Made by a program: the position numbers and the translations under genes. Positions 49,408 to 61,633 of a DNA stretch of 64,000 nucleotides are shown piece by piece. The notes under the pieces are model-generated. The model was given only the letters and a program-made list of their open reading frames with translations. It was not told where the DNA came from and searched no databases. Numbering within the stretch: position 1 is the first letter of the stretch; each line of letters opens with the position of its first letter. This DNA comes from Augochlora pura (Eukaryota; Arthropoda; Insecta; Hymenoptera; Halictidae): the NCBI RefSeq assembly GCF_028453695.1, contig NC_135776.1:12904663-12968662 (forward strand). Reading direction: 5' to 3'.

Positions 49408-52400
49408 TGCTACGGATTTTAATTAAACCGCCGTAATCGATGGCACCGATCGCTCCACGATACGCTACAAGTTCCTTCGGACCCCTTGTGTTCCCCAAAG
49501 AGATATCGATCGCCGGACACGGGATCGTTTTGTTCGCCACGTGCGCTGTCTCGGCTGTGCTGCTACCTTGCCAAAAATACCTGTTCCAAGTCGTTGCAAT
49601 CGGGCAGGCAAACTTTAATACATTGACTAGCGAGACGGTCTTGTTTCGGTGACTCAGTTTGCTAGATTTCACCGGAAAGATACGGAATTTGCTTTTGGAG
49701 TCTTCTTTAAAATCCAAATGCGTTGCGCGCAGACAAGTTCAGTGCTCCACTCCGGTTTAATATTTTCAGAGCGTCAAGATGAATCTGTGGACAGAAAATC
49801 GATTTTATTTACAAGCGACGGCTTTCAGAATGAAGTCGGAGAATGGACGGGAATAGATTCTAAATAAAACCGATTAATTGATAGTTGAAAACTTCGGTTC
49901 TCTGTGACAATTATTCTGGATCGTTCCTCGCGATCGTTTCAAGAATGGTAGCACCGACACGCACACGCTACATCGATCGGACGTGCCTTCGAAACGTGTG
50001 ATTTTTTGTCAAAGGGTTGTTTTAGTTTGTTGGTTTTTTTCCGGAACGTTAGCTTAACGACGTTCGTCAGAGTGACTGGCGGGTTCTTCACCGGAATGGA
50101 ATGATTTATTGCACGGCCTGTTCCGGACAGTCCTAGTGTAACATTCTCTTTGTCGTTGCTCCTGTTGATGTCATTATTAGTCCATTTGTCACTGACGCTC
50201 GCGCTCGCGCCCTTTGGTATCGCCGTTCTCGCGGATCTTTGCTGAAATTTATAGTTTTGCGGACGGAACTCGCGGTACCGACAAGCGAAATCGATTCCCG
50301 TTCCCAGCGTTCATTGTTACGGATTGTTATTAATATGCGGCGGTTCCTCAAATTTCCAGGCTATTATAAAACACTTCGCTCTCGGCTCGTTGGAACCGCT
50401 CGCTGTTTCATTTGACTCGTGTTTCGTCGATATATACAGAAACAGAAAATTCCACGCGGCGCGCAACATTGCACAATGAAATAAAATACAATAGCCGGAA
50501 AAAGATTCGCTGGTCGTGTGCAATTGCATGAAATTGCACGACGTAACCAGAATAGAAGGAACAAGGTAAGCAATCGTTCCTCGAACAGAGCCTTTACAAA
50601 TTGCAAGCGCATTCGCGTTGCAACCTCGACTGCTAACTAATAATTTCTTAGATACTAAAGTACGGTAGCGAAAACTATTGCACGTTTGTACACTTTTTTT
50701 TTATTACAACTAGATTGTTATGTCGACGCAAAAATATGTTAACTGTATTTACACAAGCTACTATATGTGCTACTATATTTACGTAAGACAGTACCGCTGA
50801 ATTTACACGAAAGTTTATGTAATAATTTGTTGGTTGCACAACTGGTGAAGCTAATATCGTTGAAATAGTCAAACGGGTGAGACCGTGAAACGAACGATCG
50901 AATTAATCCGCAAAATTGCACAATGGTAGAATTTTCCCCGGCTGGAAGTCGATGAAAATCATTACCAGGGCATTACAAACATTTGAATAATATATAACGA
51001 CCGGCTCACGTAACCCCGATAACACGGACGCCTGTAGAATCTGTCATTACTCGGAATTAACCGGATTATCCGGATAATATCGATATCCGGGCCAGCCGGA
51101 GAACACCGATACGTGTGCTCTAATGAAATGAGACGTTTCTACGTTGTTTCGAATTATTTCTGCAGCCCCGACAGCCCGGCTAATTAATTCGATAGAGGGC
51201 TACCAAATCTTGCTACCTGAAATCATGATAATTGGCTTTGCTAAACGACCGAAAAACGTCCATCGTTCGATCTGCTACGATTAGCGATAGCACAGGATTA
51301 TTCTTGTTAATATGTAAATTCGCAATTTTAGAAACAAATCGAGAAAACCGTTCGAACGTAAAAAAAGAATAAATTACTCTAAACGCAGGAGTGATGACAA
51401 AAATGGCGAACACAAATAATACGTAGTTATGCAGCGCATTAAATTTTTTGCATCGATCACTACTTCTACGTCATTTCAGCGAAGAAATTCCATTGTTATT
51501 TCAAGTTTCTCAGAAATGTTTGATAAAGTTCTGAAGCAGATAACAACCGTTGCTTAAGAACTAAAGTTTATTCCAATTAGAGAGGAGTTCCTACTGATCC
51601 CTGCCTCGACCACGTCTGCAATAATTGATGTCATCTAACGTTACCATCTCCAGGCTCCAACCGAATCCGGATTACAGAGATTCTACCGTAGATCATGCGG
51701 TTCTGGCGTAGATAGGGGCGCTCATCCTGCCACTGTTATTTACACGATGCCGGACAGTGGTTCGAGTGACACCTGTATATCTCGATGACCCATGGATTAC
51801 TCGTTCCTGGATGATGCATCTAGCAAAGATCTGATAAGAGCTCGGCGCGCAATACTGCGCCGCCTATCGTCCGCACGAAAATTAGATCGTCACTTTCCAC
51901 CGAGACCAATGCAGCTCGCAGCAATCGCCCACGCTCGAAAAATTACACGAATCAACGATAAGTACTCGCAGATTTATAACGAGAAACTGCAATTGCCAAT
52001 TTTGTGCACCCAGTGAATTTTGCTCGCGAAACATTATACAACCGGTCGACGTCGTGAATCATGGATTTAATAAATAGATAAATCTGGACAAGGGAAATGG
52101 CAGCTTGCAGCCAGACAACGCACTTTTACATCGTTCGAGCTTTCGACTCGCTGATCTACATTTTCTCTGACCTGCCTCCAAGTAATAAAACGTTATAAAT
52201 GATTCAATATCTCTCCGGAACAACCGCGACGAACGTTCCGCTTTGAAAAATCGAACTCGTCGTTTCAGCTCGCATCCAATGTGTTCAAATCCAGCAAACT
52301 CTGTTATAAGTCCTTGGAATATCGTTCGCGAAACGCGCCGAAATGTTTCTGTAAAAAAAAATCCGTTTAAGGCCAGACATGTATTATTAGATACGGTGTT

Positions 52401-54367
52401 TACAGGAGATTGATTCGCAGAAACGGGAAACCACGGCGGATCGGTCGAATTCGTTCGAACGCGATAGCGATAGCGGACCGCGAGAAGATCGGCAGCCTTC
52501 GAAACTTCCGGCGGCTTGCTCGCCATATTGCGTTTTTGACGGTGTCGCGCGCCGAGTCCCGTTCGCGACGGATTTAAGCGTTATCCAGCTGCAGTTCCGA
52601 AGTAAACGCGCGTGACTTTAATCGAGCATAAAGTTGAAACGGCGCATAAACTCGGTCGACGCGCCGCGCGGCTCGACTGCCGGTCGATACTTGTACGCGA
52701 AGCCGGCGTCGAGAGCAACGTTTCGCGCTTTTAAGTTATTTCAGTCACGATGCCCCGGCCCCTTATGAATTATCGTTATTATCCTTCGTCCGTTTCTGAT
52801 GCCGGCACGGGAACTTTACCTCGAGGAGCCGAGTCGTCCGCCAGTAGCACTTTTTTCTCCCTTATCCGGTACGGTCGATCGTTATTAATCACTGCGAAAT
52901 TACTGCTCGATATACGGAAGGTGCCGCTCCGACGATCTCCGAGGGGGAACACCACCCTAACGATTCGAGAAATCGGTTCCTTTTTCATTGTCTTCCAACC
53001 TCGCGTGTGTAGAATGTCATGACAAGGGACATATCGAAGATCGAATTTTCATGCATTCAATTTCACGTCGACATATGGATTTTCGTTTACGTTCATTAAC
53101 GCGATAGTCTGCGATAAATACGCCACTTTCGGAAGCCTATTTATATCTATCGAACGAGACCTATTACATTTTTTTATTTAGAAGTCACCCCACAATAATC
53201 TACTCTGCTACCGTACGCGTATAATAGTACAGAATAAAACTATCGTTTCGACCGGTATATAAACTCCGATTTACCAAATCAATTTACGAGTAAAATGCAC
53301 AACAATTACATCGTAATCGATAACGCATTTACCACTTGTTGCTACTTGTCAGGCAGCCCGATTCGCCGCAACGAGGAACGCGTCGTGCCACTTTACGCTC
53401 TGAAACGGAAACTATTTATATATCGATATTTACTTTCGTTCCGGTATAAATAAAAGATGGATCCTGTACCCCCCCTCCATAGGGAGATATTGTATCCCGA
53501 CGCAGGTAATCTTTTGTTCATACGATATCTCCGAAACAAAGCCGGGAATTCAATTTATCGTATCCATTGCGGTTCGTGTTTACAAAGCGGAGAAAAAATG
53601 GCAGCGTCCAATTAGAGCAGCACACATAGGGAGCCCGCCTCCGGTGTTTCTGTCGTTCGCGCATATAAGCGTAAAATAACAAAGGAGAAAAAGTAGTGTT
53701 TGCCGAGCGTACAAGGGAGAATTACGGGATCCCTTTGCACCCGCTAAACCACGTCTCGTTGCGATCGGCCTCGTTGTAATCGCGTGCTCGATGCGACGAA
53801 ACGTGGTTTTCGGTTGATCTCAAGGTAGTCGATGGGATCACGTACCAGACGATGGCTTTATTATAAGGAACGAAAATCAAACACAACGACGACTGCCGAG
53901 GGATCGGCCGGATTAAATCTCGCGCCGTCGTTAATCCGCATCGATGTCTAAATAATCTTTTCGGTCCTCGAATAACAATATCTTCGCCGATACCGTTTCG
54001 CGCGTGATCGAAAACACTCGTTTCGTCAGACTCGATCAGATTCGAGTGGCGACCTCTCTTATCTGTATTTTACTGTAGATACAAATAAAAAATATTCCAA
54101 GGCGAGCCACAAGAGGCGACGCGCTTGCTCTAGCATTTATTCGTCTGCATTTCGTCCGTCGCGAACGCGCCGGCCGAAAACTTTTACATAAATTGTGACA
54201 GAGATAAATCAGTACGTGCAGCATAATTTTTATGTTGCATTCTCGTCTGCGCCGAATATGTGAAAACATACAAAATGCAAACGAGGAGAATCCATCGCGC
54301 AGATGCGTGAAATTCCAAAAACCATTTCGCGTAGAAAAATAGATAAAAAATTTCTAAAACAGAAAAA
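49408..54367. other. Noncoding tract, no gene recognised
   Basis: AT-rich and CpG-rich stretches alternate. A palindromic GGATTA/GGATAA cluster lies at 51061-51090. A GTAAGC-like donor at about 50570 is not preceded by a pyrimidine tract. No gene was recognised. Confidence 0.55.
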
Positions 54368-54390
54368 TCTCGACCACCCAGTGGTCGAGA
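54368..54390. repeat. Perfect 10-bp inverted repeat with 3-base loop
   Basis: TCTCGACCAC and GTGGTCGAGA flank CCA, a tight hairpin. No run of T follows on either strand that would suggest a terminator. Confidence 0.65.
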
Positions 54391-54528
54391 GAACTCGGTT
54401 TCTGTGAACGGGGTAAAAATAAAGATTAAAAAGCCGCGTATCAGTTCCTCGGTACAAGCAAATCGCAAAGTTTACTTTTCTTTTTAAAATATTTCTCTTC
54501 CCGTGAGCAGAAGTTTTATCAGCAACGA

Positions 54529-54552
54529 AAGAGCAAGAGAAAGACAGAGAGG

Positions 54553-54585
<33 letters not shown>
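54529..54585. repeat. (GA)n microsatellite
   Basis: GAGAG-rich purine run with AAG and GGG interruptions, followed by AAGAAACGG. Confidence 0.9.
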
Positions 54586-55553
54586 ACGGTAAAAAAGGAA
54601 AGCAATTCTTCAAAGAAATTTGCTAGACGTATACTTCCATCTGTTCGAAAGTCCTCCAGCCCGGACGCGAAAGAGGCCGGAAGTCAGCTACTCCGTTATC
54701 GCAGCCGCGTTACTCCTCAAACCCCCCCTCGTCGGTCTCGATCGCAGAAACTTCTCGTTCAGGAGTGGTAAAACCGCGAGGAACAGTTCCTTCTTTCGCG
54801 AAACTTCAGATAAGACCGATATATACAGGGTGCGGTCAGGAATCCAACGCGGAATTATTTCTTTCGCGCGAAATAAGTCGGGAATTCTCTCTCTCGTGAT
54901 ACACTCGCGACTAAATCTAAGCCGCGTTTCCACTCGTTTGATGGTAGAGCAACTGTTCACGCTTTACCGGTCATTAAACTCCCGTCTGTCGTGGAAAATA
55001 ACAATTGCCGGCATCAATGGCACGCATCTAAAAGCGCATAGAGCAAACAATAAAAAGTGTGCTGATAAAGTGTGGAGCATTCAAGAAAATCCATTTTAAA
55101 ATACGAATGGCCGAAGTCCGTAAAAGACGGCCCCGAGATCTTTCCGATCAGCATCCGCGCCAAACGAAATCATAAAATCGGCACGTCGAAAACGAAAGAA
55201 GATCGTGGCGCGTTATAAAGAGCCTCATCGAGGCCGCAATAAAAGGCGCTAATGAAATCGTGAGTGGTGCGAGAATAATTCCCCTTGGACGGCAGTAGCG
55301 ATCAGAACCGATCCGAGGAAGAGACGTGTATCGCGGCGTAGGAAGCGGTAACTCATCCCGAACGTTTCACTTTCCTGTTAAAAGCTGTGCTCGAAGCTTT
55401 CGATTTTGGCGTTGTCGCGGCAATTACCTGGCAAAAAGTTGGCGGCGGTGTTCTCTGGTAGGGTCTCCTTGGCCTCGTTAGCCGGTCACCGATTCAATTT
55501 TCCGAGAAGAGGGCCGCGTCGCACGTGCGAAACCAGCGAGAATCTTTTTCGCT

Positions 55554-55571
55554 AGCGCGCGCGCGCGCGGC
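55554..55571. repeat. Alternating GC dinucleotide tract
   Basis: About eight GC/CG units, a second candidate for Z-form DNA besides the one near 7363. Confidence 0.8.
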
Positions 55572-55974
55572 GGGGCGAGGGTGTCGTCCTCTAAATATAG
55601 CCGGGTCTGCTCTCGTGGCCGTGACTTTTCTCTCTTCGCCACCGGTTATAGCATTATGTCACGTTAATAACGTCCAGCGGCTGGTTGCCCGGGCCCGCTG
55701 TTTCTTGATCTTTCGGGCTATCCGTGGCATTCGGCGAGAGGGTGCCATGGAAACGACTTTGAAGCTTTAATTAATGACGGCCACGAGACACCGGGAGAGC
55801 CCGCAAAGAGGAACGCTGAAATTGCGTCTGTTCTCTAGTCATTTGCGCGGCTCAGCCGAGACGGTCGCATCGCCGCGCCGCGCCGCGATAAATAATTGTC
55901 AACGTCGACCGTAATCGTTATTGCGATCCATGGGATCCGACGCCGATTGAATCCTCCGTGATACGGCGCCGGTG

Positions 55975-56030
55975 TGCGACGCGACGCGACTCAACGCGAC
56001 GAGACGAGATGCGACGAGGCGACGCTCCAC
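55975..56030. repeat. Degenerate GCGAC pentamer repeat
   Basis: GCGACGCGACGCGACTCAAC passes into GCGACGAGACGAGATGCGAC-type units, a five-base periodic CpG-rich tract like the one near 38268 and the complementary one at 10446. Confidence 0.7.
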
Positions 56031-56654
56031 GGCATCCGTCGCGGTCGCTATTCGGTTCGTTGGCTTTGTGATAGGGAACTCCAGCTAGCTTCATTTATAG
56101 CGAAACTGTGGTCGCGATGCTCCCATACTTGTTCGGTTCCGAGCGCACCCACGCTCGCGCTACCACCTATCAGCGACCAGCTATGCGGTGCTTTTGCGAA
56201 TTGTCCGCGAGCTTCGCGCGGAAATATCAAACTGCTGTCGTGTTTTGCTTTGCGCTCAATGCCCACTATTTCGGCCACGTCCAAGACAGATTTTTGCCAG
56301 CCTATCGAGTTACATCGACTGTTACATCAGGGTACGTGTATCGTTCCTGGTTGCACTAAGGACTTATAAATGCAATTAGGATAGAAACAGTTCTTTTTGC
56401 TTGCGATGTGTTTCTCTTAGCGGCAAAGGCCATGGACAGAGGCTGTCGCTCCGATTTAAATATTCGGGAGTGGCTGGTTTTTTTCCGAGCTGCTCATCCC
56501 GTTCCATTAGTTTCCACGTCGGTCGGGAAGTTCTCGAGTGCAGCCGTTTATAAATAAGAAGCCGGCCGGTCGTCTTTCGCGAATCGCACGTGGCTGGTTC
56601 CCGTCCCGCGTCGAACAACCGGCTCGTTGAACTCCTGAGAGGGCGGCACTCGAG

Positions 56655-56677
56655 CCGAGAGAGAGAGAGAGAGAGGG
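56655..56677. repeat. Short (GA)n microsatellite
   Basis: About eleven GA units ending in GGGG. Confidence 0.88.
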
Positions 56678-59600
56678 GTCGATCACCGTCGATTATCGTA
56701 CCATGAATCTGGCTACACGCGAAATCCACTCGGTGTCCGGACGGTAGTGGGCCAACGCGTGAAATACGAGATACACCGCAGTGCGATCTGCATCCTCTCG
56801 GATGCAACTGCACCCGCGAGACCCGAAACTCTTCGCTCCACGGTCTCGGGTTGTTAAACGCGGCTGACAGGACTAGTCGTCCTCTGTCAGAAAAGTCTGC
56901 ACACTCGGCGTCTTCCAGTGGTCGTCTTTACGCGAGACAACGTTCCGCAATTTGGCCCTGCAATGTTGCTTTTACGAACGTTACGAATTATGATAATAAT
57001 AGGCTCAAGACTTTTGCCGGAAGTCAGAGTAGGCGAAAGACGACTTTTCGGTGATAATTCCTCGAGCTTTGCAGAGCACAACGCGTCGTGATCTCGGTCG
57101 CGCGGAGATGACTCGGCCGAGCGGACGCATGCATACAGATTTGCATACAGTGTAACAGCAGGTGTTCGGCTGGTATCCGAGCATGAGCAGCGCAGCGCCG
57201 GGAGAACAGAGAACGACGCTCTAAGAACGGGGTCGATTAATGGCTTCGTGCCGCTCCGCACGCGATAAACCCGCAATATCGGATTGATATTAATTGGCCG
57301 CGAGGAAGCACCATAAAGACATTACGACGGTGCACCGCGAGCCTGCGGGTAATTATTGCCGGTTTAATGCCCCATCGACCGAGAACCCCATAGAATCAGC
57401 GACAACACCGACGCGCCACGGGAGCATGTTGTCCTCTCCGCGCCTCCGACCACCGACGCAACGAGACAACGCGAGAAGGGAAAGAATCGGCGTTCGCCAT
57501 GGGGGCAACGACCGGCGACATAGGATTTACGAGCGATTTTTATACACTTTTTATCTCCTCCACGACGATGGATTTATTTCGGCCGCGTTTTAATTACGGC
57601 CGCAACATTGTGTTGCGGAAGAGGTTCTTTCGCGATTCACGGCCCCGTATTTATGAGGCTGTTCCCGAGCGGGCCGCACCGGCGGCCTCATAACCTGATC
57701 GTTTAGGGTTGTTGCTTCGGCACGGACGCGGCTTTAATACGCGGATTAATTAAACCGAGCTTCGATAGCTTTTCGACGGAGCTAGAGGAACGTAATCGTC
57801 GTTGGACTGCCGTCTTACTCTGCGAGCTGCCAACAACGTTTCGTTCGAGCGTCTGTGTGACGAAAGGTCGACTCGGTTTTTCCCACTGTAAATAAAATAA
57901 AAATACAGAAGGGAATAAAAATGAATTCGCGGAACTCGATAAATTTGATTAACGTGGTAAATAAAACAATTCTACGAGCCTGAAACACGGCCTGGGTCGT
58001 ACGTGTCCCGGAGCACCATGGGCGGGTCGAAGTTCGCTGTTGAAAAGCCGCCGGTTCTGAAAAATTCGCGTTCCGACGGGATTCGCGGTGGGATCATCGG
58101 GCCGGGACAGGTCGGATCATCGCCGGTGTCAAACACGGCCACGGTAATGCCATGGACGCGAAAACGGCGCGGGCGACGTTGTAAAAAGGGAATTTTTCGC
58201 CGCTTTGGGGGACAGGTAGGCGAGTGATAAAGCTCGAAACGAGCACGTTTTACCGGCCGGAACGGCGAACCGGATTTTATGGAATTATTACGGCTAATGG
58301 ACTGCCCTCTGGGCCTGTTACAATTACCGGCTCGATGATAAAAAGGCCGGCCATGCGATTCGCGAAAGGGACATTGGACGGAGGGAGGAGGAAGGGGGGA
58401 ACGGCGGGAGGGGCCACCGCGTGAAACTTGTATGACGCGGCTCGATGCAAATGTAATTATGCCTGAGAGGATTGATATTTCGCTGGCAGCGCTGGAAATC
58501 GTTGGCGAATCGATGACCAGACTCGGGGACATAACCCGGTGATTTTAGCCGGTGCAGGACGCGATCCGGCCTAATGGACCGTTGCTCTCTCGTTCTTATT
58601 TTTCGCGGCGTTTCGGCCGATGATCTCACTGTTTTTAAACCAGCTGCAGATATAAGTGGGCCCTGCTTTCCCGTATAAAGCGGAATTATTTTTACCGTCG
58701 GCAGAAATATCCTGAAACTGATTTCTTAACGTTCCGTCTGGAGAATCTTACATCGTCCGAGAATAGGATCGTTCGGTGGTTCAAGATATTCAGTTTTCCC
58801 GAGGTGCATTAAAAATCAGGCCAGGTGTTTTCGCGAAAGCAGTCTAGATAGTTCGCGTTCTGACGTGACTTACTTAAAACTTTGTCTAACAATGGTTTAC
58901 GGGCATTCCTTGTAGCGACAGTTTAATGGAAGATTCTTGTCTCGACTCTTGAGGTCTTTGCGGAATCTTAATCTCGAATGTCCAGCGTAGCGAACACTAT
59001 TCGATGCATAATGGATGGAAATATCGCGAGAACTGAGAATCGATTCGCTCGCATTTTAGATACCCTGTCAAATTACCTAATCAAATTCCCATTCAACCAA
59101 AGTGTCCCTCGAAAATGTTAGGATCGATGCCGAATAAAAAGATAGAGCTTTCGAGGCGACTTCCCGGGATGCATCGAAGGGTATCGTAGAATTCCTACGC
59201 GGTTGCACGCTCCGGAGATCAGGTATTCTCCCTTTGGCCTGATAATATTGACCGCAGTGCTTGATGCTGTTTCATCGGCAGCCCGAGGGACGCGCCATTA
59301 CCGGCTTGCTGCACCGTAATAATTTAATGCTGGGAACTGGGTCAATGCCGCAGAGACGAGTCGCTTTTGTGCTACTCCGGCTGACTGATTTGCATTCTGA
59401 GGAAAATGATTGGGAGACCCCGGGCATTCGCCGCGCAGCCGGTGTGCTTGCTCGATTGGTTCCTCGCCGCGTCTCCTAATGGCTGCGTTGCGGAATCGAT
59501 GCGGAATCTAGGACGATATTAATTAAATTTGAGGAAGCTCCTGCGAATGAAGGGACGTCCCTCTTGGTTGCGGGTTATATGGGCTTTGCGATATTCGCGT

Positions 59601-60612
59601 GGCTGCTGCGGAAGTTGTCGAAACTGTTGAAGCAACACCTCGACACGAGCTAATTTAAACTGATTTTTATCTGCGTTATTCGATTGGTACAACTATCTGC
59701 GCGAGCTTTCATTCGTGCAGAAGCAAGCTCGAATATATAATTGTGTGATACAATCGTCGGTGTAAATTTTTGTACCTCTCGAAAGCGAAATATATTTTCT
59801 GCAATAATTGCACATGGAATGTAACGTTTTAACATTAATTTTTCCCAGCAACACATTGGTCCAACATATATAGTGGTGTACAAGCGACTGCAACGAATAA
59901 GTCTAAAAGCGTACTAACAAGCGAACTTCGCTGAAAATAGTTAGAACGAGAATTTAATGATATTTTATGCTGCGTACAATTTTGTCGCGGGCTTGCTAAA
60001 AATTCGATGCTTGCGTAAATACGTTCTTCCCGCTGCTCGCAGTTTATTCGGAACGCTTTCGTTAAATTTTGTAAGCTGTTACGTAAGCGTCGTTAACATT
60101 TTATTGCCACACCTTCCATTATAATATAAATACATTTGTAATCGAAGCTGTGAGAATGTGTTGAAAACTCGAGAGACATGTTGCCCATTTGCAGCAGAGT
60201 TCGTTATTGTAAATTACCTAAAATAACTGACGGATTATAATTATTGATCGTCGATCTGTTCACGTTTCTCGCAACTCTGATTTCCAGCGAATTCGAAAAA
60301 CGCAACGATGCCTGTGTGTAATCGTATTTTAATGCAGGAATGTTACAACCGAGGTCGAACTCCTCTATTTAATGAGACCCTGTAACAACTTGAACCGGCA
60401 TCGAGCAGAAAATTATCGAACTCCGACAGAAAGTTTGGCCGGGCAAAGGCGGACGAGAGATTAATTGAATTTTGATTAGACGTCGCGGTCAGATAGACCG
60501 AAAAGGAACGAGAACGTCGATTATTAGGCGTGGAAGCGGAGCGGCTACTTAGAATAATTTTCATCAGGAGTTCGGGAAGAATTTCAAGGGAGGAAACTCG
60601 ACGAGGGTATCC

Positions 60613-60680
60613 AAAGAGAGCGAGAATGAGAGAAAAAGGGAGCGAGAGGGAGACAGAGAGGCGGAGAGTAACAGAGAGGG
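60613..60680. repeat. Imperfect (GA)n purine tract
   Basis: GAGAG units interrupted by CG, AT, AAAA and GGG, giving a long purine-rich strand. Confidence 0.82.
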
Positions 60681-61344
60681 GTTGGTTTCCAGGAGGGGTG
60701 GTTTGCCGGGAGGAAAGCAGTCGCCATGATTATACCGAGGCAATATTGAATCGAGCACAGACACGCGAGGTCAGACATATTAAGATTATGAATCCATTAG
60801 CCAGAAACGACTAGATGAGGTCGAAATACTTCTCGGTAGTATTGCTCTCTAATGGAACTCTATTTTTTATTGCCGCCACCGACCGACGCGTTTCCGGTAT
60901 AAAGTTCGCCGGGCCACTTAACCGCGGCTGAATAATTTCTGGGAGGTAATCGTAAAGAACGATTGCAATTCTTGCACTTAGGGAACCATGTTGAGAGAAC
61001 GGTCCGATAATAGCGGTTGTCGCGGAATTTGTTAGCGTATAACAGGCTTTAGAAGAAAGATCCGATGGACCGTCTTAGGGGGTGAGATCGCTTTGATACA
61101 ATCAAAACTTCTATTTTCAAACAGCAGCAGATCCATATATGTCTTTATGACTTATTTCACAATGTTATAAGCTATACAAAAAACAGCATTAATTTTCTTA
61201 GTAACTATTCCGCTTAAAAAAAAACAAATTGTAGGACCAGGTCAACACCAATCCATTCGTAGCATGCAGTTCTCTGAAAAGTCATTACTTCGCATAAATT
61301 TGTATCTCTTTATCCCATTATGACCAACAGCTGCACATCAACCG

Positions 61345-61633
61345 TTAACCCCTTGGCTACTGTGGGCGCCTATAGGCGCTTAGAAATTTTGCGTTTGTAA
61401 AACGCAAAATATTTTGTTATTTTTTATTTAGACAATGTTTATTAGATATTTATGCCAAGTCAGATTCAAGAAAATAAATAATATTGTTTTAATATAGTAA
61501 AATTCAGATTTTTGATTATTGAAATATGTTTTACCTACCCAAAAATTCGCCGTTCTCGGCGCACATCGTAACACAATCCCTGCCGTAAGGTACGATCGGT
61601 GCGTAACAAAGTGTGCCGTAGTCAAAGGGTTAA
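61345..61633. mobile_element. TTAA-flanked MITE-like element, family C
   Basis: TTAA flanks both sides. The left end reads CCCCTTGGCTACTGTGGGCG and the right end, read inward, reads CCCTTTGACTACGGCAC, giving imperfect inverted repeats of about 13 bases. Just inside the left end is a palindrome GGCGCCTATAGGCGC. The middle is AT-rich and noncoding. The ends are related to those at 25345 and 46716, but the interior is different, so I treat it as a separate family of the same type. Confidence 0.75.

Larger units (their letters stand above)
54591..61344. other. Noncoding tract, no gene recognised
   Basis: Holds a (GC)n run at 55554-55571, GCGAC pentamers around 55976-56030, and GA microsatellites at 56655-56677 and 60613-60680. 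A minus-strand frame near 58.0-58.5 kb contains AVFDTGDD, superficially like the subtilase aspartate motif. The rest of that domain is absent and I do not call it. Confidence 0.55.

Noticed and set aside
49948..49975. ACACGCACACGCTAC short CA/CG-rich stretch as a microsatellite
   Set aside because: Too short and irregular to call a repeat.
57972..58532. Minus-strand open frame of 186 codons with AVFDTGDD, like a subtilase aspartate motif
   Set aside because: The His and Ser motifs of the protease are missing, the surrounding residues are Pro/Arg-rich, and plus-strand frames overlap it. It looks like chance in GC-rich DNA.
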